In this document: piece after piece, positions 24,394 to 32,354 of the stretch
Numbering within the stretch: the first letter of the stretch is position 1
Layout of the letters: each line of letters starts with the position of its first letter
Assembly (NCBI GenBank): GCA_964446685.1
Contig: CAYUPO010000008.1
Coordinates: 1 to 58,667, forward strand
DNA from: CAZWRN01 sp964446685
GTDB taxonomy: Bacteria; Patescibacteriota; Microgenomatia; Daviesbacterales; UBA10151
DNA length: 58,667 nucleotides
Reading direction: 5' to 3'
Position numbers and translations under genes: made by a program
The notes under the pieces: model-generated
Told to the model about the DNA's origin: nothing
The model's input: the letters and a program-made list of their open reading frames with translations, nothing else
Databases searched by the model: none

Positions 24394-24460
24394 AAACTAT
24401 TTTTGATGGTTATTAAGATTTATTCGGACAAACAAATCCTAATGTAGACAAACCCTTTTT

Positions 24461-24580
24461 TTAATTACCCTTTCCACAATCTGTGCACCAGGCCTTGTTG
24501 TAATTCCAGACCTGTAGCTCACCGCCGCAGTAAGTGCATTGGTCATTGAGAATCCATATAAAAGATTTTATAAAGCTCAT
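24461..24580 (-). CDS. 39-residue zinc-ribbon miniprotein
   Basis: This small frame encodes MSFIKSFIW... with CTYCGGE and WCTDCGKGN, i.e. two CxxC knuckles separated by 12 residues, the minimal zinc-ribbon pattern. AAAGGAG 8 bases upstream of the ATG is a strong Shine-Dalgarno, unusual in this window and good evidence of real translation. A TACAAT box at 24618-24623 and a CRP palindrome about 64 bases upstream of the likely transcription start suggest CRP-type control. It diverges from the CRP-family gene at 24761. The function is unknown. Confidence 0.78.
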   Translation of the reverse strand: MSFIKSFIWILNDQCTYCGGELQVWNYNKAWCTDCGKGN

Positions 24581-24617
24581 GTTTTGATGTCTCCTTTCTG
24601 TGACGATGTAAGAGCCA

Positions 24618-24623
24618 TTGTAG
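24618..24623 (-). promoter_or_regulatory. -10 box (TACAAT) for the zinc-ribbon miniprotein
   Basis: The box lies 37 bases upstream of the ATG, with the Shine-Dalgarno in between. The predicted start of transcription near 24611 places the CRP palindrome centre near -64, close to the class I CRP activation distance. Confidence 0.45.
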
Positions 24624-24666
24624 TGTCAGAAGCAGGTACCCGCAGTAATTTTTCTCTCACAATATA

Positions 24667-24682
24667 TGTGATCTAGATCACA
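24667..24682. promoter_or_regulatory. CRP/FNR-family binding site (perfect 16-bp palindrome)
   Basis: TGTGATCTAGATCACA is a perfect palindrome and equals the ideal E. coli CRP core (TGTGA-N6-TCACA). It lies in the divergent spacer between the zinc-ribbon miniprotein and the CRP-family regulator. That regulator's recognition helix contains SRETV, the residues that read TGTGA in E. coli CRP, so autoregulation and control of the miniprotein are likely. Confidence 0.8.
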
Positions 24683-24703
24683 CATTAAATATATTCTTTC
24701 TTG

Positions 24704-24709
24704 TATAGT
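24704..24709 (+). promoter_or_regulatory. Candidate -10 box (TATAGT) for the CRP-family gene
   Basis: TATAGT preceded by TTG lies 52 bases before the ATG and 21 bases after the CRP palindrome. A transcript from here would include the hairpin with T-run at 24726-24753. Confidence 0.4.
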
Positions 24710-24725
24710 ATCAATTACTATAAGT

Positions 24726-24753
24726 CCAAGATCTAACGATCTGGGCTTTTTTT
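24726..24753 (+). terminator. Hairpin with T-run in the leader of the CRP-family gene
   Basis: CC-A-AGATC, loop TAAC, GATCT-GG, then GC and seven T: a small intrinsic-terminator-like hairpin ending 7 bases before the crp-like ATG. It may attenuate the gene or terminate upstream transcription. Confidence 0.5.
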
Positions 24754-24760
24754 AGGACAT

Positions 24761-25420
24761 ATGAACCCGGATATACAACAGCTACTACACAACTTCTTCA
24801 GCAGTTACAGGCTCGTCTCCTATAAAAAAGGTGACACTATTTATAGACCGGATGAAACACCTGACCATATTGCTTATATAAAATCAGGTTATGTCAGACA
24901 GTATGTTATTACTAAAGAAGGTGAAGAAGTGACTGTCAATATTTTTAAACCAGTTTTTTATTTCAGTCTGATATTTGCTATGACCGAGACTGAGAATAAA
25001 TACTACTTTGAGGCAATCACCCCAGTAGAAATGTGGAAGGCTCCTCGGGCAGATGTTTTAGCTTTTATACATGCTAACCCAGCAGTTTTGTTTGAGATAA
25101 CTAAAAATATATTTAGAGGCTTTTCGGATTTACTGCAAAATCTGGAAACGGTTTTGTCAGGAGATGCCTATTCAAAAGTGGCATCAATGCTGCTGCTTTT
25201 AGCAGAACGTTTTGGGTCTTCATCGACACTGCAGGATCAGACAAAAATATCGATCACTCCAACCCATAAAGATATCGGTGGACTACTCGGTTTTAGCCGG
25301 GAGACAGTCAGTATTCAAATGAGTAAATTACAAAAAAAAGGAATTATATCTCAAGATAAAGGATCAGTAGTTATACATGACTTAGAACAATTGCGGGATG
25401 CTTCATCAATGACTAGCTAA
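24761..25420 (+). CDS. CRP/FNR-family transcriptional regulator
   Basis: The 219-residue protein has an N-terminal cyclic-nucleotide-binding-type beta barrel (about 15-115: YKKGDTIYRPDETPDHIAYIKSGYVRQYV), a long dimerisation helix (about 115-140), and a winged helix (THKDIGGLLGFSRETVSIQMSKLQKKGII, about 168-196). SRETV in the recognition helix matches CRP Arg180 and Glu181. The canonical cAMP-contact RxS in the barrel is not evident, and no FNR-like Cys cluster is present, so the ligand is unknown. It ends convergently with the Fic gene, overlapping by 4 bases. Confidence 0.9.
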   Translation: MNPDIQQLLHNFFSSYRLVSYKKGDTIYRPDETPDHIAYIKSGYVRQYVITKEGEEVTVNIFKPVFYFSLIFAMTETENKYYFEAITPVEMWKAPRADVLAFIHANPAVLFEITKNIFRGFSDLLQNLETVLSGDAYSKVASMLLLLAERFGSSSTLQDQTKISITPTHKDIGGLLGFSRETVSIQMSKLQKKGIISQDKGSVVIHDLEQLRDASSMTS

Positions 25421-26493
25421 GCTAAGACATAACTGGCTTTTTTAGTTCCGCCTTCTTTTTTAACTAACCCTTTTGCTTTTAAGAATTTTAACTCTCTTAA
25501 GACAGTGTCATCTGAGAAATCCGGAAATATTTTTCGAAAATCTTTATTCATCATACTGCCATTTCGCCTGAGATATTCCAGAATAATCATTTGTCTTTCA
25601 TTAAGCTCTACCCCAAAACCAAATTTATCTTTGATATGACTTTCTCTGGAAACTTTTTGCACCTGCTCTTTGATGTTGATCACTTCATCCTGAAAACCTT
25701 TAACAAAATATTCCAGCCATTCTGTCAGATCTCTTTCACTACTATCCATAACTTTTTGTCTGGCTACTTTTTGCACCAAAGTAAAATATTCTGTCGGGTC
25801 TTTAGCGTAATATTCTTCCAGACTGAGGAAATGATGAAAATGGTAATTATCCAGGGCTAGAATCAAAAAAGTCAGCAGCTGAGATGTTTTGGAATTAGCG
25901 TTTAAAAATGGATGCACTCTCAAAACCTCAAAATGAATAATACCCGCTTTTATGACCGGATGAAACGATTTACCAGTCTTAGAATTGATCCAATTGACCA
26001 TATCTTCCAGCATAAATGAAACCTCTACTGCCGGAGGCGGTGTATAGCTGATCTCTCCTGTCTGGGTGTTGCGGATGATGATTTGCCGCTCCCTGTATAC
26101 TCCCGAATGTTCAGCCGGAAGAATATTTTCAGTCACCAGCCGGTGGATTTCATTTATTGTTTCAATTGTTAAAAGATAAGGTTTGCCAGGTCCGATCTGA
26201 TGGACAATTAATTCAGTGAAATGAAGAGCTTTTTTGTAAGACAAGATATCCTGGATTTCTTTTGAAGGAGCGTTTACTTCTTTGCCATCCAACAGTTCCT
26301 GAACTTCCTGAAAATTTAAAATATTTCCTTCCAGCTTTGTACCAAAATGAAGCATTCTCTCTGCTGCATCTTTTTTAAGTTTGGTTTCCCAGGCAGCGAT
26401 AATAACAGTGTTATCAATTATCTCTTTGGCAGCATCTATTTTACCGATACTTTTTAAAATCTCATTGGTAATAGTATATTTGGGCGAAAACAT
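25417..26493 (-). CDS. Fic/DOC-family protein with degenerate active site and C-terminal winged helix
   Basis: The 358-residue protein has a Fic fold (about 95-235) and a C-terminal winged-helix DNA-binding region (about 297-358: NERQMIILEYLRRNGSMMNKDFRKIF). The active Fic motif HPFx(D/E)GNGRxxR appears as HPFLNANSKTSQ: the catalytic His is kept, but the acidic residue, both Gly and both Arg are replaced. AMP transfer is therefore doubtful, and a regulatory role through the winged helix is possible. DedA lies 4 bases upstream, so the two may be co-transcribed. Confidence 0.82.
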   Translation of the reverse strand: MFSPKYTITNEILKSIGKIDAAKEIIDNTVIIAAWETKLKKDAAERMLHFGTKLEGNILNFQEVQELLDGKEVNAPSKEIQDILSYKKALHFTELIVHQIGPGKPYLLTIETINEIHRLVTENILPAEHSGVYRERQIIIRNTQTGEISYTPPPAVEVSFMLEDMVNWINSKTGKSFHPVIKAGIIHFEVLRVHPFLNANSKTSQLLTFLILALDNYHFHHFLSLEEYYAKDPTEYFTLVQKVARQKVMDSSERDLTEWLEYFVKGFQDEVINIKEQVQKVSRESHIKDKFGFGVELNERQMIILEYLRRNGSMMNKDFRKIFPDFSDDTVLRELKFLKAKGLVKKEGGTKKASYVLA

Positions 26494-26497
26494 AAAT

Positions 26498-27199
26498 TTA
26501 TTCTTTTCTTTTCCAGGTGAAAGAGACTAGTAAAATTGCTGTAAAAATAGCTGATAAAAGCAGAGCATATTTCTTGATAATAATTAAAAATACATCGCCC
26601 AAAGCATAGATCAGTAAACTCCAAGATGTAACCCAAAATAAAATAGAAAATAAAGCTATTAAAAAAAACATTGTCATTTCCAATTTACTGGCTCCGGCAG
26701 CAAGTGACAGATATGATGCTAAATTTGGATTAATAAATGAGATAAAAATACTCCCCCCGCCGTTTTTTTTCAGCTCTTTTTTAGCACTGTTAAAAAAACT
26801 TTCCTGTTTGAATTTTTTTAATATATCACCAAATCCGTAATACCCAATAAAATAATCAATAACCACTCCGACCATCATCCCACTGGCAACTGCGATCATT
26901 ACAAAAGGCAGATAAGTCTCCCCTGTCCTGGAAAAAATTATTCCCAGAGCTAGCGTCACCTGCCCTGGAGCAAATAAATTGATTAACACCAGACTTTCCA
27001 AAATCGCTGCCACAAACAATATTTCATAGCCAAATTTGGCATAATATTCAGAAAAAAGATTGACCAATTCTTCAGAAGTGGGCAAAATCCCTCTGATAAT
27101 ATACAGAAATATGGCATAGGATATCAAAAGGACTGAGGGTAGGATCAGATCTGTCCCGAAGCTTATTTTGGAAAACTTTAAAAAAAGTAATTTATCCAT
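26498..27199 (-). CDS. DedA/VTT-family membrane protein
   Basis: The 233-residue protein has about six hydrophobic segments. The re-entrant-loop region LESLVLINLFAPGQVTLALGIIF (about 68-90), the polar YFIGYYGFGDIL (about 117-128) and FISFINPNLASYLSLAAGASKL (about 152-173) match the DedA pattern of an acidic residue, an APG turn and a second half-loop. Several DedA proteins recycle undecaprenyl phosphate or flip phospholipids. That link to the isoprenoid cluster is inference. Confidence 0.72.
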   Translation of the reverse strand: MDKLLFLKFSKISFGTDLILPSVLLISYAIFLYIIRGILPTSEELVNLFSEYYAKFGYEILFVAAILESLVLINLFAPGQVTLALGIIFSRTGETYLPFVMIAVASGMMVGVVIDYFIGYYGFGDILKKFKQESFFNSAKKELKKNGGGSIFISFINPNLASYLSLAAGASKLEMTMFFLIALFSILFWVTSWSLLIYALGDVFLIIIKKYALLLSAIFTAILLVSFTWKRKE

Positions 27200-27238
27200 C
27201 TGTTGTTAGATAATTATTGCATATTTCCCGCAAGAAGA

Positions 27239-27318
27239 GTCAATTAGTAATTAGTAACCTGGTGGATTAGTTAATTAGTGAACCAAACATTGGATTTTGA
27301 AGATGATTAACTGATTCA
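27239..27318. repeat. AT-rich heptamer/octamer repeat spacer
   Basis: CAATTAGTAATTAGTAACC, GATTAGTTAATTAGTGAACC and GATTAACTGATTCAC are variants of the TTAGTTAAT repeats seen at 6729 and 7958. The spacer lies between recF and the DedA gene. Confidence 0.55.
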
Positions 27319-27330
27319 CATTTTTCCAGC

Positions 27331-28392
27331 CTAAATTTGTTCACTCTGATTTATGGTTCCAGTAGTAACTGTCATCACTCTGGCCTCTTTTAAAGCTTTT
27401 TCCAAACTTTTATCCCAATCAACTGATGCAATAATTGTCTGCTGCTGAAATGCTAAATCCACCACATGCTGTCTATGAGAGGCATCAAGTTCTGAGAAAA
27501 TATCATCCAGTAGTAATATCGGACGCTGTCCCAAAACATGCTCAACATATTCTACCTCCGAAAATTTAAGATCCAGCACTGCTGTTCTTTGTTCACCCCT
27601 TGAACCATACTTTGATAAATCTCTGACCTCATAAAAAAACTGAAAATCATCGCGGTGAGGGCCAATCAATGAATTGGCTGATGCAATTTCCCGGTCTTCA
27701 TATTCTCTCAGCCTCTCAAGCGTTACTTCACTTGGTTTGTACTGATACCTAAAAGGACCAAACTTTTTTTCAACTGTATTTATAAAGTCAAAATATTCCT
27801 GTCTTTTTTGAGTTAGCAGTGATCCGAGCATAATTTGCTGATCCAGCCAATAGGTTAACTGGTCTTTTTTAGCTAGTCCCTCCTGGATTGATTTTAAAAT
27901 CCGGTTTTTTCGGACAATGATATTTTCATAGGTAGTTAATGTTCTTTTGTATGACTTATCAACCTGAGAAAGTGTCTGATCAAGCTGATATCTCCTCAGA
28001 GATGGCGAACCGGTTACCATATTGATGTTTTCCGGAGTGAAAAAAACCACCGCTAAATTTAGACAATAATCAGCTGTCCTCCTGGGAATCCCGTTTACCT
28101 TGGTTTTTTTTGTCAGTTTGCCATTTTGCAGCAGCATGGCAATTTCAAGGTTGATTATCTCTTCATTGCTCACTTCCCCTTCAACTCTGAGAATTTCCTC
28201 TCCCTCTTTTATTAACTCCTCATCCCGGTCAGCTTTAGCTGATTTGGCAGTTGCCAGAAGATAAATACTTTCCAGAAAATTAGTTTTGCCCTGGGCGTTC
28301 TCCCCTATTAAAACTGTTACATTTTGTCTGAAAGGAAAATCAATTGATGAATAATTACGAAAATTTTGCAGTTTTATGTGTTTAAGAAACAT
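27331..28392 (-). CDS. recF: DNA replication/repair protein RecF
   Basis: From the ATG at 28392 the protein has 353 residues: MFLKHIKLQNFRNYSSIDF, Walker A LIGENAQGKTNFLESIYLLA (about 27-46), SLIGPHRDD, the ABC signature SRGEQRTAVLDLKFSE and Walker B ILLLDDIFSELD (about 304-315). RecF loads RecA at gaps. The frame is open 15 codons further upstream, but the -10 box at 28400-28405 would lie inside that extension, so the shorter start is chosen. Confidence 0.95.
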   Translation of the reverse strand: MFLKHIKLQNFRNYSSIDFPFRQNVTVLIGENAQGKTNFLESIYLLATAKSAKADRDEELIKEGEEILRVEGEVSNEEIINLEIAMLLQNGKLTKKTKVNGIPRRTADYCLNLAVVFFTPENINMVTGSPSLRRYQLDQTLSQVDKSYKRTLTTYENIIVRKNRILKSIQEGLAKKDQLTYWLDQQIMLGSLLTQKRQEYFDFINTVEKKFGPFRYQYKPSEVTLERLREYEDREIASANSLIGPHRDDFQFFYEVRDLSKYGSRGEQRTAVLDLKFSEVEYVEHVLGQRPILLLDDIFSELDASHRQHVVDLAFQQQTIIASVDWDKSLEKALKEARVMTVTTGTINQSEQI

Positions 28393-28399
28393 GAAGAAG

Positions 28400-28405
28400 A
28401 TAGTA
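28400..28405 (-). promoter_or_regulatory. -10 box (TACTAT) for recF
   Basis: The minus-strand TACTAT ends 7 bases before the chosen recF ATG. It is divergent to the phosphatase gene at 28431. Confidence 0.4.
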
Positions 28406-28430
28406 GTATGGTGTAATAGTTTAATCAAGT

Positions 28431-29006
28431 ATGGCAAAAACTTTTTACTTATTTCGACATGGCGAAACGTTTGTCACCCGAGGTCAAAGACTCTGGTATT
28501 ACCCACGTTTTTTACCTGAAACAGCCTTTTCTTATGGCGCCCGAGTTTTTTCAGCCTCTATTTTGGAGGAAGCAAAACCAACTTTGCAAAAACTGGCGGA
28601 GTATCTCAAAGATATACCAACAGATTTTAATGCCTCTTCTCAGTTTCGCCGCTGCCGGCAAACAGTTCAGATCGTTGAGAAAGAGACAAAGAAGGAATTT
28701 ATCTTTGATAAAAGGTTAAATGAATTTGTTTTTGAAACTCCCTGGGCTTTCAGGCACCGGGTTAAAAGTTTTTTAAAAACGCTGGTTGATAAGGATTATC
28801 AGAATGTGGCTATTTGTACTCATGGAGCGGTGCTCTCCCTTTTGGCAAGTTTGCTGACGGGCAAAGCTGTTGGATTTCCCAAGCCCGGTGTCCTGGTAAT
28901 TATTAAAGGGAATCAGATCAAATATCAGGACTTTAATTCAGTTCCTGAAGAAGTAGTCCCCCAAACCAAAACCCTAAATACTCCCCAACTTCTCAAAAAA
29001 AGTTAA
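28431..29006 (+). CDS. Histidine phosphatase (phosphoglycerate-mutase-like) family protein
   Basis: This 191-residue protein begins KTFYLFRHGETFVTRG: the RHG motif holds the phosphorylated His (about 10). SQFRRCRQTVQIVE (second Arg) and VAICTHGAVLSLLASLL (second catalytic His, about 128) complete the pocket. The substrate is unknown; relatives act on phosphosugars, nucleotides or proteins. It is divergently transcribed from recF. Confidence 0.87.
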   Translation: MAKTFYLFRHGETFVTRGQRLWYYPRFLPETAFSYGARVFSASILEEAKPTLQKLAEYLKDIPTDFNASSQFRRCRQTVQIVEKETKKEFIFDKRLNEFVFETPWAFRHRVKSFLKTLVDKDYQNVAICTHGAVLSLLASLLTGKAVGFPKPGVLVIIKGNQIKYQDFNSVPEEVVPQTKTLNTPQLLKKS

Positions 29007-29047
29007 AATTTCAATTTTGATATATTGCTAAGTCGAAATTATTTTGG

Positions 29048-29053
29048 GATAAT
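29048..29053 (+). promoter_or_regulatory. -10 box (GATAAT), extended form
   Basis: TGG-GATAAT ends 9 bases before the ATG at 29063. Confidence 0.45.
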
Positions 29054-29062
29054 CTTTTTTTA

Positions 29063-29458
29063 ATGCGGTCAAATAATCCCGAAGCATTAAAAAATACTCA
29101 AAATCAAACTCCTTTGCCGGCCAATGAAGGGCCCTTTGTAAGTATTCCAACCAAAAATCTACTCGGTTATCGAGGTAATGAAGAAATTTACAAGGCGACT
29201 GTCGCAACCCTTCCCCAGACTTTTGATGGAAAACCAGTGCCTTCTTTTTCTAGTTTAGATATGCGTCCCCGCGTTGAACAGCTAAATCCTTCTCCAATCA
29301 GAGAGTCCTTATTTCCAGAAAGTCAGAAAACTTTCCCACCTACATGGGAAACCAGGCCTTTGGTCGAAATACTTGATGGAAGAACAATCCCATTTCAGAT
29401 TACTCCCGCCTTAGACAGAGCGATACTCATTCATTCTGCAGAAAAAAAAGCTTCTTAA
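29063..29458 (+). CDS. Protein of unknown function
   Basis: This 131-residue protein is Pro-rich and low in hydrophobic segments, probably extended or partly disordered. It has no signal peptide and no recognised family. An extended -10 at leaderless distance supports expression. It ends convergently with the MFS gene, overlapping by 4 bases. Confidence 0.45.
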   Translation: MRSNNPEALKNTQNQTPLPANEGPFVSIPTKNLLGYRGNEEIYKATVATLPQTFDGKPVPSFSSLDMRPRVEQLNPSPIRESLFPESQKTFPPTWETRPLVEILDGRTIPFQITPALDRAILIHSAEKKAS

Positions 29459-30834
29459 TTTTTTTCGTTCCAGTGGCCTAGTCCTAAAAACTGTCTTAAT
29501 CTGTATGGCAAATGTTCGCGGTCAAAGTAAAAGCTGGGTTTAATTGCCATAAATCCAAGCAGGGCGACTGTTCCGCCGATAGCGATAAAGATCGGGGCTG
29601 TTCCAAAAACATCGGCCATTACTCCAACCAAAACTACCGGGAAAAGTGTTAAAGCTGACATCAAAACTCCCAGTATAGAGAAGACTTTACCTCGGGCATC
29701 TTCCGGTGTATTAGCCTGCAGAACAGTCTGAGAAGGGACTACAATTGAGACCATCATGATACCCAGCAAAAATGAACCAATTGCCAGCACACTGGAAAGT
29801 GGTATCTGATAGGTAAAAGGTAGCGGCCGTGGTTTTGGAAAATAATTAATCGCTGGTGAGATCAATGGAGCTGCTCCGACTGAGAAAAATAACAATCCGC
29901 CGATTAAAATAGCGGCTCCGACAATTGATCTTTTCGGAATCCGGTAACCAAATCTGCCGACCAAAGCTCCCCCCAATACCATCCCTATTCCCAGAGGCAG
30001 CACTAAAATATAGGATGCATCTGTTGCATTGACCTGCAAACTTTTTTCAAAAAAGGCTGGAATTAATACTCCCAAAATACCAATTACCACCTGAACAGAA
30101 GCTAATATTAACAATGAAGCCATCACCACTACTTTCCCCCTGATCAGCCCAATAGTGTGTTTGATTTCCAGCCAGGCTACATCCCGAAAAACCGGCAAAT
30201 TTAATGTTTTAACTGCCTGTTTCAACCTTCTTCCCTGTTCATCTTCACCGCTGACTATTTTAGGAAAGGAAAAGGTCAGTCCAAATGCTCCGGTCAGAAG
30301 TAAGGCACCCAAGATAAACACCATATCTATGCCAAGGTGATTTATCAATGGGCCGGAAATCCCAAAACCAATCAAAAAAGAAGCAAATAAAGTAGTAGAA
30401 AAAAGTGAATTAGCAGTCAGCAGTTGATTTTTACGAACCAGAAGCGGAATAGCTGAAGCCTCCGCCGGAATATAAAACTGACCCAACACATTGATCAAAA
30501 AGGCGATACCCAAAATGCCAAAGAAACTTCCCTTTAAAAATATCAGACTGATAAAACAGACCGCCATGGCGATATCGATATAGCGGATAATCTTTCGCCG
30601 ATCGGTAATATCAACCAAAGAACCAGCAAACAACCCAAAAATAACAGCCGGCAGATAAACGGCAAACAGTAAAGTTGAGACAGCGGTACTGGAGTCAGTT
30701 AAACGAAAAACCCAGATCAGGAGTGCAGAATTTAGACTGTTATAAGAAAGTTGGACTAAAATCTGGTTTACCCAGAGGCCAACAAAGCCTTTATGGCTGA
30801 CAACTTCAGAGAATGATGCGGACTTTTCTTCCAT
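29455..30834 (-). CDS. Major facilitator superfamily transporter (MFS_3/enterobactin-exporter-like)
   Basis: From the ATG at 30834 this is a 459-residue membrane protein with about 12 segments. FAGSLVDITDRRKIIRYIDI (about 68-87) is the MFS A-loop and DARGKVFSILGVLM the second-half counterpart; the overall pattern resembles drug or siderophore exporters. The codon at 30849 overlaps a TACAAT box on the minus strand, so the start at 30834, 13 bases downstream of that box, is preferred. The substrate is unknown. Confidence 0.85.
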   Translation of the reverse strand: MEEKSASFSEVVSHKGFVGLWVNQILVQLSYNSLNSALLIWVFRLTDSSTAVSTLLFAVYLPAVIFGLFAGSLVDITDRRKIIRYIDIAMAVCFISLIFLKGSFFGILGIAFLINVLGQFYIPAEASAIPLLVRKNQLLTANSLFSTTLFASFLIGFGISGPLINHLGIDMVFILGALLLTGAFGLTFSFPKIVSGEDEQGRRLKQAVKTLNLPVFRDVAWLEIKHTIGLIRGKVVVMASLLILASVQVVIGILGVLIPAFFEKSLQVNATDASYILVLPLGIGMVLGGALVGRFGYRIPKRSIVGAAILIGGLLFFSVGAAPLISPAINYFPKPRPLPFTYQIPLSSVLAIGSFLLGIMMVSIVVPSQTVLQANTPEDARGKVFSILGVLMSALTLFPVVLVGVMADVFGTAPIFIAIGGTVALLGFMAIKPSFYFDREHLPYRLRQFLGLGHWNEKN

Positions 30835-30880
30835 AGGCTCAAACAGCATTGTAACTCTTCGGGGATTTTTTTATCAACCT

Positions 30881-30980
30881 NNNNNNNNNNNNNNNNNNNN
30901 NNNNNNNNNNNNNNNNNNNNNNNNNNNNNNNNNNNNNNNNNNNNNNNNNNNNNNNNNNNNNNNNNNNNNNNNNNNNNNNN
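30881..30980. other. Assembly gap (100 N)
   Basis: A run of exactly 100 N, a scaffolding placeholder of unknown true length. It falls at the 3' end of mutM and about 46 bases before the MFS start. Confidence 0.99.
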
Positions 30981-31900
30981 TATTTTTGACATGACGGACA
31001 ATAAAAGGTTCCCCGTCCTCCTAATTTAATTTTCTTAATTTCACTTCCACAGAGAATACACGGCTTTTTAACCCGGTTGTAAACTTTGGCATGGTCTAAA
31101 AAAACTCCTTTTTTGCCATCGGAATCAACAAAATGAGTTTTGGTAGATCCGCCATATCTGACTCCATCTTTCAACGCATCGATCACCCCCTGATGCAGCT
31201 TTTGAAACTGACTATCACTTAGTGATCCAGTCTTTGATCGGGGATCTATTTTGGCATTAAAACAAGCCTCACAGGCATAGATATTGCCTACTCCGGCAAC
31301 TACTGACTGATCCAGCAAGGCAACTTTGACCGGCTGCCCTTTGTGTTTGAGTAAGTTGTTTTTTAACTGTTCCCAGGTATAGCCTTTTTCAAGCGGTTCA
31401 GGACCTAAACTATTCAGAAACCGGTCTAAAGACAACTCCTCACTACTTACTACTTTGACCCAGCCAAATTTTCGCTGGTCATTGAAGAACAAGTAGGAAG
31501 AGTTATTTAAATGGTTAATGGCCTTCGCCGGGATGCGGAGTTTACCTGATGAAGGACTAAGAGAAAATATAACTCTGGTTGATCTGTTTGGCAGCTCACC
31601 CTGCATATCTTTTGTCGGATGTCCGCCGACAAATCTATCGCCATCATCCTCTAAGCCGCCCTCTTTAAAAATAATCTGTCCAGACATTTTCAGATGAAAA
31701 AGCATGACATAGCCATTGGCAAAATCTATTCCAAGCCCCTTCCCTTTTCTCCAGACATTGATAATTTCCTGATTTAAGAATTTTTTTTCGTCCCCGGAAA
31801 AAGTTTTAGGATTTAGAATTTCTACATCAGTAATTTTTAGACCAATTATTTTTTTAGAAAGACTCAAACGAATAGTTTCAACTTCAGGTAATTCTGGCAT
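30981..31900 (-). CDS. mutM: Formamidopyrimidine-DNA glycosylase (Fpg/MutM), stop codon at gap edge
   Basis: The enzyme excises oxidised purines. It starts MPELPEVETIRLSL (catalytic Pro2 and Glu3 after Met removal) and has a Lys-rich beta region, the helix-two-turn-helix block QSVVAGVGNIYACEACF, and a C-terminal zinc finger CILCGSEIKKI...GRGTFYCPSCQK. The last readable codons are CAA AAA TA-, then N. Fpg proteins usually end right after the last Cys-x-x-Cys-Gln-x, so the stop is probably TAA or TAG with its third base in the gap. Translation read through the N run is not real. Confidence 0.93.
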
Positions 31901-31906
31901 GTCGGT

Positions 31907-31912
31907 ATTTTA
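31907..31912 (-). promoter_or_regulatory. Extended -10 (TGCTAAAAT) for mutM
   Basis: The minus-strand TG-C-TAAAAT ends 6 bases before the mutM ATG. Confidence 0.55.
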
Positions 31913-31936
31913 GCAGATGAGTGTATTTGGATGCAG

Positions 31937-32314
31937 CTATAACATTGATCCGGATTGCGCAACAACTTTTCTTAATTGACTTACTGAATTTCCAACTAAA
32001 GGCTTTATGGCGTCATTTAGTGTCCGTACCAATCTATCAACTAAAAATGGTATTTCGATTTCTGCTTGGATATTTCCAAATCTTGAGCGATAGATAACTT
32101 TATCAGGATTAGGAAGTTCAGTCTTGGGATTAACAACTGAAGGGATTGGTTCATCCTTCGCGGGTAATCCATCATGGTGGGTTACTGGCAGATCGTATTT
32201 TGTTGCTAAATTAGCAGGTACCCATATTCCACCCATGTCTGTTACCTGGATTATGCTTTCGTTATTGCTTTCCTTATTGCTTAATATCATAATTATAAGA
32301 TAATCTTCAGGCAC
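31937..32314 (-). CDS. Small protein of unknown function
   Basis: This frame is up to 125 residues long; the start is uncertain. A TATAAT lies one base before an in-frame ATG at 32290, so if the gene is leaderless the true start may be a later Met in TDMGGIWVPANLATKYDLP. No family is recognised. The C-terminal half is predicted helical (FLVDRLVRTLNDAIKPLVG). Confidence 0.45.
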   Translation of the reverse strand: MPEDYLIIMILSNKESNNESIIQVTDMGGIWVPANLATKYDLPVTHHDGLPAKDEPIPSVVNPKTELPNPDKVIYRSRFGNIQAEIEIPFLVDRLVRTLNDAIKPLVGNSVSQLRKVVAQSGSML

Positions 32315-32354
32315 TTCTTAGTCAATGATTTTACTTGTAAGAAATTGCTGAGAG

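Noticed and set aside
30768..31001. Open frame across the gap at 30881-30980
   Set aside because: It is a translation through N and a shadow of the MFS and mutM ends.
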